NCBI GenBank assembly: GCA_021613335.1
Contig: JAJTWR010000182.1
Span: 1,813,501 to 1,877,500, forward strand
Reading direction: 5' to 3'
DNA from: Whitmania pigra
Taxonomy: Eukaryota > Annelida > Clitellata > Hirudinida > Haemopidae
DNA: 64,000 nucleotides
Shown here: one piece after another, positions 33,601 to 57,747 of the stretch
How positions within the stretch are numbered: the stretch's first letter is position 1
How the letters are laid out: every line of letters starts with the position of its first letter
Notes under the pieces: generated by a model
What the model was told of the DNA's origin: nothing
Database searches by the model: none
Seen by the model: only the letters and a program-made list of their open reading frames with translations
Made by a program: the position numbers and the translations under genes

Positions 33601-36600
33601 GATAATATAAAGATCACGACATGTCGTGATATTAGTGGCAAAAATAGTTTAAAGAAAGTTGTGTGATGTCCTATGATAATGTGATGATGTTGATGATAGA
33701 ATGGATAATGATTAGAAGCAAAATGAAAACCGATGCGATTGTTGGCATAACTTGGCACAACATGGCAGAATGAGATGGATTTGCAATGACATTCCTCAGA
33801 TGTCAACGTTTCTGTGATTCATTGCAGAACACTGAACTGCATCACAAATGGATGTCATCCTGATATTCTTAAAACGTCTCAAATCTCATGTCGGAGATTG
33901 AATCAAAAATGCATCTAAATTCCATTTAAATAATTTGAATTATCTGTAAGTCTAATAATAGTCAAATCTAATAAACAACCATTAATAAAACCAAAGCAAT
34001 AATTTTAAATAAAAATTTTAAAATGTTCAAAGTCTAATATTATTATAAAATAAATAACTAACAAATAATAGATAACTAATTGAATAATAAATAAAGTAAA
34101 GGTATCAGCTCGTGTTGGACTCACCCCGACAATGGAACCACTGCACCTAGCGCACCTGGGTGCGAGGTACTTCTCGTAATCCTTCTCGCAGTACAACTGG
34201 TCGGCCTCCTCCACAAATCCACAATCAAACAGGGGTTGTGAGCAGTTGGGATTTGCGCAGACAAAGTGCTCGGGGCACCAGGTCTTGTCGAGGGCGGTGA
34301 CGAACGGCCCCCTGCGGTCATTGGTCGAGATTAATATAATCACTAACATTTTGAGATTTGCAATGATGAAACGTGCAACCAATTATGCCGCATTGAATTA
34401 ATAAATGGCAACAGATTAGTAATTTCCTGAAAGTCTTATGAATATTTATCAGGAGAGATAACGACTAAAAAGATTTCCCATCAATCAATCAACCAATCAT
34501 TTGATCAATCATACCTGATGGAGGTATGGCACGAGGTGCAGATGGGAATCCTAGTACCAGACATAGGTGGTCTCCTTTGAGCTTGTCCAGGTCTTCCAAT
34601 CTTCATCTTCCTCTCCCCCACTGGGATCTGAGGGCGCCAAACAACGGTGCCCGAACTGTGATGCTGGGTCGGTGGACCGAAGTTTTGGTGGGCGGTTCTA
34701 GGTGAGCAGTAAAAAATATTGCAGTGAAGGACTGATTCGGGTAATGTGGCTTGTTTGGGTCATGATGAGTAACATAAAATTTCAAAGGATTTTCATTATC
34801 AAAAGATTCACAATGTTAACACTTAACAACAAACAGCTGAAACAAACACACGTGGGATGGAAAGACTCGAAAACACATTCAAAGTTGTAGAGAAGGAAAG
34901 AAAGAGATTGAGATGTAAGAGATAGCAGATGTAATTGATAAGGGAGTTGTTTAGTTTATTAGTCCAACAAATGTTGGCTCCAAATGCATGCAACTGTTTG
35001 AGTCAAAGCAGGCATGCAAAACATGAACAAAAAACGACTGGAGATGCTTTTCACAACTCTCTCCTGCTGCCGTTGAACTCACTGAGCAGGTTTCGGCAAG
35101 ACCTTTATCTGCGGCCTCGACTCTACGACGGCGACGTCAGCCGTGGGCAGACATTCCTTCATGTGACTCGGCAGACTCAGCCCAACCACGACGGCATCGG
35201 TCAATCCCAAGTCTTCCAATGTAAAGTCCATGCTGTCTTTTTTCTCATTTGTCTGCTCCCTCTTCTTCAGCACGATCTTTGGTTTTTCCAATCCATATAT
35301 AACGTCGCTCGGTCCGATTGGTGCACTGGATTGCAGCAAGTTCTTATTGCCGTTTATATCGATTCCCGAACTCTGGCCAGCAGTCGGAGGAGTAGATCTG
35401 CCTACGGAATTCGATTTGACGACGATCTGCTTTCTTTCTGCCGATTGGATGATCACCTCGGCAATGGCCGCAGCAGTGATACATTGTGCCGGTGCTGACG
35501 ACGACGGACTGTTTGGTAAGTAAACATAAACACATGCAGGGTCAACGAGGAAATGCTTGTCATCATGTTAATCAGATTCGCATCAACAAAGTTAGTAAGC
35601 ATAACACCATTTAGAGGTACATTCAGTAGAAAGATGATTATTACATAATATAATTATAATTACATTATCTTCAAATTAAACATTACTTTGGCACATCTAA
35701 TTATACTAATTAGATTTTAAATGAATTATTATGGACTAATTAATAAATAAATGTTAACTAGTAAACGTCCTGGATGCCAATTCCTTTGTAATTGAATTTT
35801 TCTTAATAATTAATAACTGCATTAAAATGACCAATCAAATAAAAAGCCTGTCATGAATATTAAGAGTTCTTAACCTTTCAACCACGTTCTTATTGATTGT
35901 GATGGTCTTCCGTTGAGATGGAGCCCTCACAATGATGTCATCGCTACAATGATGTCATTTCGAGAATGTTGTTGTTGTTTGCTCGCATTTCGATAAAATG
36001 TTTCAAAAGAGGTGGCCGATGTACTTATGTTGCGTTTGAGGTGAGAATCTTAGATCATCAACTCGACTTATTTAATACTTGGCTGACTTAATTGCCACTT
36101 AATATAAATTAATAGATTAAAATGTGGTCATAACAATAGCAATAGTAACAACAACAAGAACAATAAAAATAATAACAATAATAACACGTTGATAAATAAT
36201 AATCACTTTGAATTAGTACATGCAAGAGGCCACACTTGAGTTTGCGTAAACACACCATGGTAAAGCTTGTTAGTCTTCGCACAAACTCACAGGGCACACA
36301 CATACAGCATATGGATTAGACAAACGTAAACATAGAACTTAGAAAAAAGGATGCTAATTAAACAGATCTGGTGCTACAGGTAAGACGATGCCTATCTCAC
36401 CTGCTCCAAGGCAAGTTGTGGCCTGCAATGACAAGCCAAAATCATTGCAATAGACAATGTCAGAGAAACTATCGACTTGTTTTGCTATTTTGTATAATAA
36501 TCATGACAAAACATGGTGATCAGATTCATGTGAAATAACATAATGATACTTAGGCATTACACTCTATGTATTAAATAAATGATTAACCAATAATTAGTTA

Positions 36601-39600
36601 AAGCTTAAACGACATGTTAACTGTAATAATAACATGTTAACAATTCAAGTAACAAACTCCAAGAAATGATAAAACCCTTCAATACCCAGATGGAACCTCC
36701 TTGATTGGCACTTCAGGAGGCAGGGTCGAGACAAAGTCAGAAGGCCGTTCTGGTGCAGAAATACCCGCCTCCGCTAGGGTCTGCTTGGAATACAGACCAA
36801 TAGGGGTGTTGTACGGCTTGTACAGAGGCTTGGGCTTCGTCGGAGGAATGACTTTGGTTTGACGAGATTCTGGCTGGAGGTGGGGCTTATTAGGGTCGGG
36901 TAAGGGAGAGCCTGAAGGATTGGATGAGGTAGAATCTTCGGCAAGAGAGATCGCTCCTGATTGGCAAAGCTCCTTATCATTGGAACTAAGCCTATTGGTC
37001 GGAGCGAAAGGCTTGGGCATAACGGGCGGCAACTTCGGCTTAGCCAAAATTTGAGGCTTGTTATTTATTGAAGTCTGTCGAGCGACGGAAGGTGGAGCCG
37101 TTGGGTTGGATGGTTCGGAACTTTTGTCTGTTAGTGTTGATAATGATTAGTCTCACACTCCAATTAGTCGGGAGGCAACATTCCCCGGTAATGATAGTGA
37201 TAATTATTCATTTAATTAGCATAATGCTTAGAAATCAACGCTAATCGATTAATCACACACGATATCAACAAGAAATATTTAAGATAAGAAACAAAAAATC
37301 ATGCTAGCATGCCAGATAAGATGCTATCAGGGATAAAGTGATGCCACAAAAAACAAATTCAAACAACTGATAAGAAAGTAATAAGTTAGTGACCTAGCAT
37401 TTATTATCATAATTACAATTATAATAGTAACAGTGAATGGACCTTCTTCTTTTACATCCTTCTCCTCCTGCAGCAGATCCTGGAGTCTCTTGAACGACTT
37501 TGACTGAGGCTGACCTTCAGAATCACGCCTAGCGAATATCCTCCCCGATTCCGTCAAAACGTTCGGCGCACCGGATTGGTCGGTCTCTTCTTCTGCCAAA
37601 TTTTGAACCATTTTCTCATTGCATTCATTGGAGCTTACATCCAGCAGTTCACCACCAATGGGGCTCTCAGTTACAATGCTCTCAGCTGGGATTGGATGAT
37701 TCCCAGCCAATTGACAACTGCTTAATTCATGTTCTTTGCCAGAACAATTTTCATTGGTTAGACTGTCATCCTCCACATCAATGGTGTTACCAGTTGGGGT
37801 AGGTATTGAATTATTGTCTGATTGTGGTGCTTCTTTCTCCTTGTCGTTACCATTTACATCGACAGCTTGTTCGCCATCTTTTCGTAAAAGCAGGAAAGCG
37901 TAACATTAGCCTAAGCCAATTAAGCAATCAACACTTAACGGATTAACGATGGCAATAACAATAATACAAGCTATCAGGCAACAATGGAAGTCGAAATAAA
38001 TGTCAGGAACGTGCACATCATGACAAAGTTATCAAAATAATTAATTAGTTATTAATTACAAAAATAAAGTTAACTAAATATTAAATGCACACAAATCTAC
38101 CATGCAAAAAGCTATCATGCTGAAAATATTATATCATCCTCAATATTTTTATTAACTCCATTCAAATCATGCAGATCACCATCAAAATGTGCAAGATGCC
38201 CACCTTGTGTGGTTGCTGTAGGAGCCCCACTGCAGGAAGAAAATGATTTCAATTAGGTGGTGATGATGTGGATGATGTTGATGGTGGTGATGAAGATGAT
38301 GTTGATGGTGGTGATGAAGATGATGTTGATGGTGGTGATGAAGATGATGTTGATGGTGGTGATGAGGATGATGTTGATGGTGGTGATGAAGATGATGTTG
38401 ATGGTGGTGATGAAGATGATGTTGATGGTGGTGATGAGGATGATGTTGATGGTGGTGATGAAGATGATGTTGATGGTGGTGATGAGGATGATGTTGATGG
38501 TGGTGATGATGTGGATGATGTTGATGGTGGTGATGAAGATGATGTTGATGGTGGTGATGAAGATGATGTTGATGGTGGTGATGAGGATGATGTTGATGGT
38601 GGTGATGAAGATGATGTTGATGGTGGTGATGAGATGATGTTGATGGTGGTGATGAAGATGATGTTGATGGTGGTGATGAGGATGATGTTGATGGTGGTGA
38701 TGAAGATGATGTTGATGGTGGTGATGAGGATGATGTTGATGGTGGTGATGAGGATGATGTTGATGGTGGTGATGAAGATGATGTTGATGGTGGTGATGAA
38801 GATGATGTTGATGGTGGTGATGAAGATGATGTTGATGGTGGTGATGAGGATGATGTTGATGGTGGTGATGAAGATGATGTTGATGGTGGTGATGAGGATG
38901 ATGTTGATGGTGGTGATGAGATGATGTTGATGGTGCTGTTGATGAGGATGGTGGGGATAAGGCAGATAGTTCTTACCCAATGTTGAAGTTGGCCATGTGG
39001 GAAGTGATAGTGGTAACTGCTCCAGGTTTTTGGAAAGGTTTTGGTGCCAATCCAATCATCTACAAGCCACACTTAATGTTTACATTGACCAATCTTACAT
39101 TAACTAGATTAACTAATGCTTTGATCCATAAGTTATAAATAACGATGATGCCATAAATATCAATATCATATTCAATATCAAGAAGGTAATTTTTGTATCA
39201 CAAAAACCGTGCATCGGGTAGTGCTAATAGAGTTAAGAGACCATTATCATCATCATCATCATCATTATCTTACTCCAGCACTGGGCTTGTATGGCTGCTG
39301 TTGCCATGGCAAGGAAGATTGATGTTGCTGGAAGTGACCATCATTTCCAGAGTTGTGGCTGGTACCAGAAGACCTACAATAGAACGTTGAATGGATGGAC
39401 GAATGAATGAATAATCAACGGATGGATAAAACGGATTATAAAATGAATGGTTATTTCAAATGCTTATTTTGTAGTCGCAATAACAAGATCTTTACTTTGT
39501 GTTATTGTTACATAATAATTTGTTATATCGAAATAATAACATTTAATAGAAACATCATTTTTTTTTCTTTGTCACACTAAACCTTTTTGAAACATCAATT

Positions 39601-42083
39601 AAAGTAGTTAACGAAATAAATTTAATTTTAATACTTCTAATCATATAGATAGTATTAAGTAATTTTACTTAATATTAAGCTATTGATGACCCACTAAGTG
39701 AGGACTGAGTCATGATGATGATGTGATGAAAAGTGAAAATAGCTGCCAAGAAATATTGAGACAGGGGAAAATGACATCAACACATATCTTGTGGCAGATT
39801 CATGAAATGATGCATGAAAGTCCATACTATCTCAGTTTTGATAGTTTTGTTGTGTAAATGTAAGTAGTGACTTCAAAAATAGTAAATGATGATTATGATG
39901 GCACAGTTTCAAGACTCAAAACAGTTGAAAATTGAAAAAAAAGAAAGCAATTGAATTATTTCTTCCAAACAAAGCAGAATGATCTTCAAAATCAAAAATA
40001 AAATTTAAACAAAAACATGAATACAAAGTCACAAATGATAAAAACAAAGAATACAATTTCTTATCCTAACCTTTCCAATTTTAACTCCAGAGTATTTCCC
40101 GATCCTATTATTAGATCCTGAGCGTCCTTATGGGTGAGGTGACCGACTTCGCATCCACCGATGTGGGTGATTGTATCATTTTCTCGAATGCCACACTTGG
40201 AAGATAAACTCCCAGGATTGACCTAGGTTATTATTGATATTCATGTTAATATTAATATTAATATTATGTCGAATGTTATTATTGATATTCATGTTAATAT
40301 TATGTTGACCTATGTTATTAATAATATTCATATTAATATTACGTTGACCTATGTTATTATTAACATTCATATTAATATTATGTTGACCTATGTCATTATT
40401 ATTATTATTATTTGTCTTAATCTTATGATGTTAGTGTTTTTATTAATATTCCTATTAATCTTGCGTTGCTAATGTTATTATTAATATTATGTTATTAGTG
40501 TTAATATTGACATTTATGTCAATCTGTATTATGTCATTAGCATTAATGTAATATTGCTATGCATACAACTATTGAATATTTAAATGTTGCTTTAATGTTA
40601 TCAAAAGGCATCATATCTACTTGTTCTAGCACTCAGCAATGGTTTCAATTGGTTTACTCATTGCTTGAACTAAATAAACAACTGATACTTAATATTATGC
40701 ACTGCTAGAAAGAACATTAATCATTTCCAAGACAGATGATGATTGTAATCCTAATAACTGTTATCATCACCACCATGAAAATTACAATTCAAAACCACAC
40801 TAGAATTTATGCTCCAAAATACAAAATACTCCACTACTTAGGAGTAGCCTAAATGTCTTGATCAACCTAATCATCAAACCCTGGAATTTTTGCAAAATCA
40901 TCAGCTGCTCAATTCCTCGATAGAATGACATTAATGAAGTTTTTACAATTAATAGGTTTGTGGCCCTTAGTTTTGTTGAAATAAATACAAATAAACATCG
41001 TTACTGGGTTCCTTCATCAACCTCATCATTAAACACGATTAAAATAAACAGTCCCTGCCATTATCGTAATCATAATTGCCTGTCATCATCATCATCATCA
41101 CTGTCTTATATGCTCTAACAGGATGACAATATTATATTCTTTGATAAAAACATTATTATAAGACAGTTGTGAACATTTAATTTGGTGATGTTGAACATGC
41201 TACATACAGACAACTCTTCTCCACAGAAAACAAAGTTCACATGAAATTTATTTATCTCCAAATATTATGGAGTGATTAGAGATTGTAATTGATTGAAACA
41301 CATTCTTGAAGAATGTAATGCAAATTAAAAAGTTAACCATGATATTTGTAATAACTGTCATCTTTATCAACATAATAAATATAATTATTAACAAGTCATT
41401 GTCAAGTTGCTTCACGAACTTAATAAAATAAATTAATTATGATTCCTAAAGCCGCTAAATTAGTTAATGTAAAGATTACCATCTGACCTGGGCTGTTTAA
41501 GCCTGAGAGGCCACTTTTAAGCCCCAGTAATTACAATCATTTTCACTTAAGTCTCAATGCTGATCAGGAAGCTGATAGCAAATTGTTGTCTGGACTCACA
41601 ATTTAGAGTGCTATCCTTGCCTTATTAGATCTTGATCAAATTCTAAAGTATTTTTTTTTAAGTATTTCTTTATAGCATTTAATAAGAGCTCATCTCCTTT
41701 ACCATGAGAATTACATCAATTGTAGATGCAGGTATTAAAACTTTCTTGCAATAAATTAAATTAACAAGATACCAGATGTTAGAGCACATTCTAACCATTT
41801 AACCTAAAAAATTACTATATTTAGCAACAACTGTACCGACTCTGTAATGGTGCTCGTAAGTAAATAAATTAAACAAATCATATTTCCTAAATTTGTTATT
41901 CACCAATCATTGCCACTCTTTGTTCCTAGAAAGGGTTTAAAATAATAATAAACAAAACAGGCAAAAACGAACCTTTTGTATGATCAACGGAGAGTTGTAA
42001 TCTTTTCCGCCGGCCATCCTAAAACCCCAGGGAGTCTGACTATCAGTTCTGTCCAGCTTAGCACTCACTCTGATAATCGACAT
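30672..42083 (-). CDS. LDB3: Zasp/LDB3-Enigma type PDZ-ZM-LIM Z-disc protein
   Basis: Scaffold that ties alpha-actinin and signalling proteins to Z-discs and actin bundles. Exons: 42083-41973, 40222-40071, 39373-39274, 39059-38977, 38229-38204, 37877-37443, 37127-36686, 35508-35083, 34697-34515, 34311-34125, one of two alternatives (33541-33421 or 32121-32001), 31085-30970 and 30761-30672. All are GT-AG and keep phase; 2472 nt, 823 aa. Residues 1-87 form the PDZ domain (PWGFRMAGGKDYNSPLIIQK, VNPGSLSSKCGI, LTHKDAQDLI). A ZM motif is at about 407-432 (YNTPIGLYS). Three LIM domains follow from residue 645: CTSCHTSIRGPF ... GFVEE ... LYCEKDYE; the alternative LIM2; and CYGCQFPIEPGDRWVEAL ... YCKKH. 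The middle is Pro/Ser-rich and disordered. PDLIM5, PDLIM7 and LDB3 are not distinguishable here. Confidence 0.94.
32001..32121 (-). other. Zasp alternative LIM2 exon 10b
   Basis: Also exactly 121 nt with the same phases, encoding EVVNAMKNTYHLQCFVCTSC through IYCAK. It is the more canonical Enigma/Zasp LIM2 segment. Including both 10a and 10b would shift the frame, so only one can be used per full-length mRNA. Confidence 0.85.
32500..32719. mobile_element. 202-bp foldback MITE with 9-bp target duplication
   Basis: Element 32509-32710 has inverted ends of about 55 bp (GGCACCCTGTCATAATAGCC on the left; the right end reads inward as GGTGACCCGTCAAAATAGCC). It is flanked on both sides by the perfect direct repeat GAACTTTTT (32500-32508 and 32711-32719). 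A 9-bp duplication is the hallmark of Mutator-like elements. It has no coding capacity and lies in the Zasp intron before LIM exon 10b. Confidence 0.85.
33421..33541 (-). other. Zasp alternative LIM2 exon 10a
   Basis: A 121-nt exon (phase 0 in, phase 1 out) encoding ETVLALGLSLHLDCFTCHQC through FYCLE. It keeps the LIM ligand pattern H-x2-C-x2-C-x2-C ... C. It splices in frame between 34125 and 31085. It is less canonical than 10b in its second half (RYHSGDFYC). Confidence 0.75.
38253..38935. repeat. 24-bp minisatellite in Zasp intron
   Basis: About 28 tandem copies of a 24-base unit (GATGATGTTGATGGTGGTGA plus GAA/GGAT variants). As the period is a multiple of three, every frame is open on both strands (DDVDGGDE and similar), but it lies between two well-supported coding exons (38977 and 38229) and is intronic. 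A few units carry indels. Confidence 0.95.
40223..40420. repeat. ~39-bp tandem repeat abutting the Zasp exon 2 acceptor
   Basis: Three to four copies of a unit containing TTGACCTATGTTATTA ... CATATTAATATTA directly follow (in + coordinates) the exon 2 start at 40222, whose own boundary reads TTGACCTAGGTTATTA. The unit thus appears to have copied the splice-acceptor region. Confidence 0.7.
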
Positions 42084-44604
42084 CTTTGATTTTTCAATTT
42101 AACCGCCGATAAATTCTATTTCCAATATCGACTGGCCAGTCCCCTCATCCAATCTACCAGATCATCTAGCGCAGCACCGAAGTTATAAACTCGCGAAAAG
42201 CGAATAAGGATATAGACGCCAACAGTTGCTTAATAAGCCCGGTCTTCTACCAATCTTGAAGTAAGGTATTATATGGCAGGCAACGGCTCAGCAATAATTC
42301 CCGGAGGTTTACAAAATTTTTGTGAAAATACAATGCGTCAGTATCTTCAAAATAATATGCAAATGTAAATTCGTTAAGGTGTGCTCACGTAACCCGTCAC
42401 AGGATTCACCTCAATTCTAACAACGCAATAACTTCGAAGATCTTATCAAATGTTTCTTTTTTCAGTTTATTTTTGACAAAAATAATTAAACAATTCAATT
42501 TTATGAATGTGAAAGTAATTTGAATAGCTTTGTTGTCATTTGCTGACTGGAGGACTACCTACTTCTCATTAATTTAGAAGATTAATTTAATAAATGTATT
42601 TATCCCTCATTTCATAAAAATTATTTTTAATTATTTCAAGACAATGATTAGAATTGACAAAATTTATTAAAAAATAAACCTGTAACTATCACATCAACTG
42701 ATTTTCGCTTTTGCCAAGAAAATATCCAAAATAAAAAAGATTCCGTTCAACGTATTCAAATCTTAGACCGTGGAAATATTTTGAATCAGCTCCGTTGCCA
42801 TGTTCTGAAAGGCCCGTCTTGCCTATCCCTTTTCTTAGCATATTCTCTCCAGCAACTAATTGCTTTTGCAATGTATGTATCGCTCAAAGGAAAATGTAGC
42901 AAAAAACTTTTTGTTGTGGTTTTGCCTCATGCAGTCTGCTTGGAAGAAAGTTTGTGCTGCCCGTAATTGCTACGCCCATTGCTGAGAAGCATAGAAGCAA
43001 AATGGTTTCTATGATTTGAATGTTAACTTTTGCACAATTTTAAATTAATGTAACAGTTTTTAACTTTTGGCCATATTTATTTTGAATCCAGTACTTTAGG
43101 CAAACACGTATCTAATGAGACTGGGAAAGATTCTGACCTCCCCATTCCTCAAATCACAATAATTAATATCCGGGTTTAGCACTGTCACATTTTATTTGTC
43201 AGCATGGAACAATCGAATCAACGCAAACTCATCATTTAACAGACACTTGACAAGTCATTATTACGATACATTTTTAAATGAATTAAAACCGAATAATTTT
43301 TCAAGTACAATTATTTCATAAAAATATTATTTAATTTTGAATAAAAATTAAGCAATAACATTATTCACTAGTTGACGAAACATTGCGGTTAATTATAAAA
43401 TATGATTCGGCATTTTAAAATTATGAATTTCTTAAGAATTAAACTTTAATTTATAGTAATTTTTAAAGAAAAAAGAATAGTAAATGAATCGTGAGTGCCT
43501 GATTAGAAATAAATATTTCCATGACCAGGGCGGCTTGAAGGCTGTTGCTGCCGTTTATTCTCGATTTAAATCTCGGTATTTATTAATGTTTAACAAGCGT
43601 TAAATAGTTAATAGACACTAAAGTTTGGATCTTTATGACTTCAAAATGCATTCAGAATAATAGTTTGAGCGCCATTTGATCCGGAAACAAGTTTTTATGT
43701 TTATTTGACCAGGGAAAATTTTGCAATTTTCATAAAACCATCGCTGTACAATGAGACGTTTTTAAAGTTAGAGGAGTCAGGTTTATTGGAAATCGATTTT
43801 CGTTTAAGTTCGAAGGCATAGTTTGAAATGTTTTTGTACAAGAAAACTCACTAACATTAGATTTGCTACATATGCTGGTTAGTGGTTCCCATATTTAAGT
43901 TTTGTTATGATATTTTTCTTTATAACACTTTATTTAAACTTTCTATTATTACTAGCAAAAGTGGACTTGCTTTGTTATTTGAACTTTGGCCTAACAAGGG
44001 TTCTCAAATATTTGTATTGTCTGATGCCATTAGTTTATCAGAATTTTGATATTGAGTGAATTTTGCAAATGGATAATGTTTTTGTTATAAAGTCTTTTGA
44101 ACAACATTTAATTACGCTTCACTATTTTACCTAATTATCATTAGTACTTTATCCTTAAAAAATTACCATGGCAATGGTTGATATAATATTTAAAATCTAA
44201 TATGTATTTTATTGTAATTATTTCATCATCCACATTGATCAATAAATGCATTGCACTTTTATATGTAAATACTCTTATTTCATTATTTTAGTCATTGATT
44301 CATCATTAATTTGTTAAAATGCATTTAATATACTGGATAGGATGGCCATTGCTGACAGTCATTTATGAAATTCACTCTTTGATGTTCATGACAAATAATC
44401 ATCTGTCAATAAGATAATTGCATCTGTAAATCAAACTTTGGATCCTCAATGTTTCAACATGTTGTTGCTCTCAGTCAAGAGTCCTTGCAGTGAAATTTTA
44501 ACCTGATGTATTTTAATGACAACTGAAATAATAATATATAATTATTAATTTATTAATTATTATTCATGCAAATGACTAACTTATTTATCGATATTTGATC
44601 TCAG
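42084..44604. other. Divergent intergenic region, Zasp (-) / RASGEF1 (+)
   Basis: About 2.5 kb between two head-to-head starts. It should contain both promoters and any noncoding first exons. No CpG-rich block, TATA motif of clear standing, or coding exon could be singled out. Confidence 0.5.
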
Positions 44605-55982
<11,378 letters not shown>

Positions 55983-57640
55983 CCATTAAGCGATTCTGCC
56001 TGCCTCGTGTGCCTTAAATCATTTATTAAACCTTAAATCAACTTCTGTTTTTGTTAATAATCTTACAAGTTGTTTATCAAATTGTACCTTTTTAAAAAGG
56101 GCCCTATTTTTCCTTGCAGAGAACAGGCAGGACTATAACTGTGCTGGATAAGCATTGATAAGTACTGGCCAGCAAAGATAGAATCATTAAAGTCGTTTTC
56201 ACCATCATTACAGGAATTGTAAATTAAATTGTTATTGTTACATTAATATCAAGAGGATAATCATGATGACAATGACAAACCATTTTACCCATAAGGCTAC
56301 CAGGCCTGAAAAAGTTGTCAGCTGAACACCAAATCATAGATTAGCTGATATTTTACTTCATGTTTGCGTTGATACAGATGAGGTTTTATCCTTATTTCAT
56401 TAACGATTCAATTGAGACTTTTGTAGCACGTGAGATCTTTTGTAGAAATTGTTTTGACGTGAGTGTGTGACAATTACGGGATGTTATTACAGATTTGTAA
56501 ATACGTGCATCATGTCAACAGTTTTCTTGTGGCTTGGGTTTTGCTTGCATCGATACTCGAGCTGATAGGAATGCACCCACAGTTGCTTGTTGCTTCTGAT
56601 GTATTGTCGCATTTTATTTAAGTTTTTATCGCGTTGAAGAGGTAAATATTTATTCCAAAATGGTTGACAACTCAAGGAAAAATGATAACAATAATTTGGC
56701 TTTGAGTCTCAATCAGAATCTGTCAATCGAGAATTGAATTACTCAACAATCTTTCAAAATTAGGTTTTCAACATCCAACTCTCCGATCAAATTCAAATGC
56801 ATTTTCTAACTTTTTGCAGCCAAACCAAGGCGTTTGCAGATGCAAATCACCAATAGTGAGTTAGTAATATAGAGAATAATGCTTTTTTTCAAACAAATTC
56901 AGAAAAACTTTTCCTAGAAAATCGAGAATCAGGTTGCGTCGAGACTTTGTTGTACCAATCACTTGATCAAAATTAAAACAATTTCAGAGTTTTAGAGGAA
57001 CTAAATCTATGTATCAAGATAAAAGCATTGAGTAAAATATTAAACAATCAGATACAGCTGACGCACAATGTCCAATCAAGCATTTGTACCCATCTATTTG
57101 CAAAAAGTGCGCACACCAATGTTCATGCATCTTGTGGGAGTGGGTCCTGATGCCGAAACCTTGTGGTTTTACAGAGATCCAAGGTACCCCAGTAATGTGC
57201 ACACTGTGACCGTCATCCATCCCAGTTTGTCCTTCCTACCAGCGGCTGTAATGTCTAATCAGATTAATGAGCAGATGTGCAAACATGTTGTTGGGTCAGA
57301 TCAAATAAACTCAATCAATTTTGGAAAACAAATCTATCAAATATTATTGCTCTGTCTATTATGGCAATAGTTGTGACGCGTGTGAGTTAGTTGTGTCACT
57401 AAAATTTGAAGAGTTGGTCGCCCTTGCATAAAATAGGCGTTACCTTACAAAATATTACAACTAACATTTTGTATTTCCTCATTATTTGGATTACTGTTCG
57501 TTGTGTAAACATTTAAAATGTTCTTGGGTTGCTTCTATGGGAGTGGTTTACGGAGCTGATTTGATCTGACCCTAATATAATTATATACTAATACAAATTT
57601 TGGGTCGTAAGATTCCCCAAAAATCAATAAGTTTTATCAC
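55983..57640. other. RASGEF1 3' flank and spacer
   Basis: RASGEF1 3' UTR followed by AT-rich DNA. An alternative terminal exon is possible at 56120-56138. A 100-codon plus-strand ORF (57068-57370) sits in a more GC-balanced patch, with no recognisable domain. Confidence 0.5.
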
Positions 57641-57747
57641 CTCTGTCGAAGCGTATTTCGGCGGAAGTGCCATTGGAACACTGGATGGGGCCAACCCATT
57701 CCTTGGTAATGTTCCTTACGATCAGGTAGTTTCCACGAATCGAATAT
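57641..57747 (-). CDS. Isolated exon resembling the second half of an Ig-like domain (partial)
   Basis: A 107-nt minus-strand exon between an acceptor (TTTTTACTCAG) and a donor (GACAGAG|GTGATA), phase 2 in and phase 1 out. It encodes YSIRGNYLIVRNITKEWVG followed by PIQCSNGTSAEIRF. The pattern L-I-V-x-N-I-T ... G-x-x-x-C is that of Ig strands E-F-G with the second Ig cysteine. No partner exons could be assigned on either side, so the gene's extent and identity are unknown. A neighbouring open stretch at about 57820-57880 (minus) could be an upstream exon but does not match in phase. Confidence 0.4.

Noticed and set aside
36109..36303. 64-codon Cys/Tyr-rich ORF (minus)
   Set aside because: Derived from AAT/AAC-type repeats in a Zasp intron.
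38182..39072. Long His/Pro/Ser and Ile/Thr ORFs on the minus strand
   Set aside because: The 24-bp minisatellite is a multiple of three. The only coding parts here are the short flanking Zasp exons 39059-38977 and 38229-38204.
57068..57370. 100-codon plus-strand ORF starting MSNQAFVPIY
   Set aside because: The composition is less AT-biased than its surroundings, but no family, splice structure or partner exon could be seen; left as spacer.
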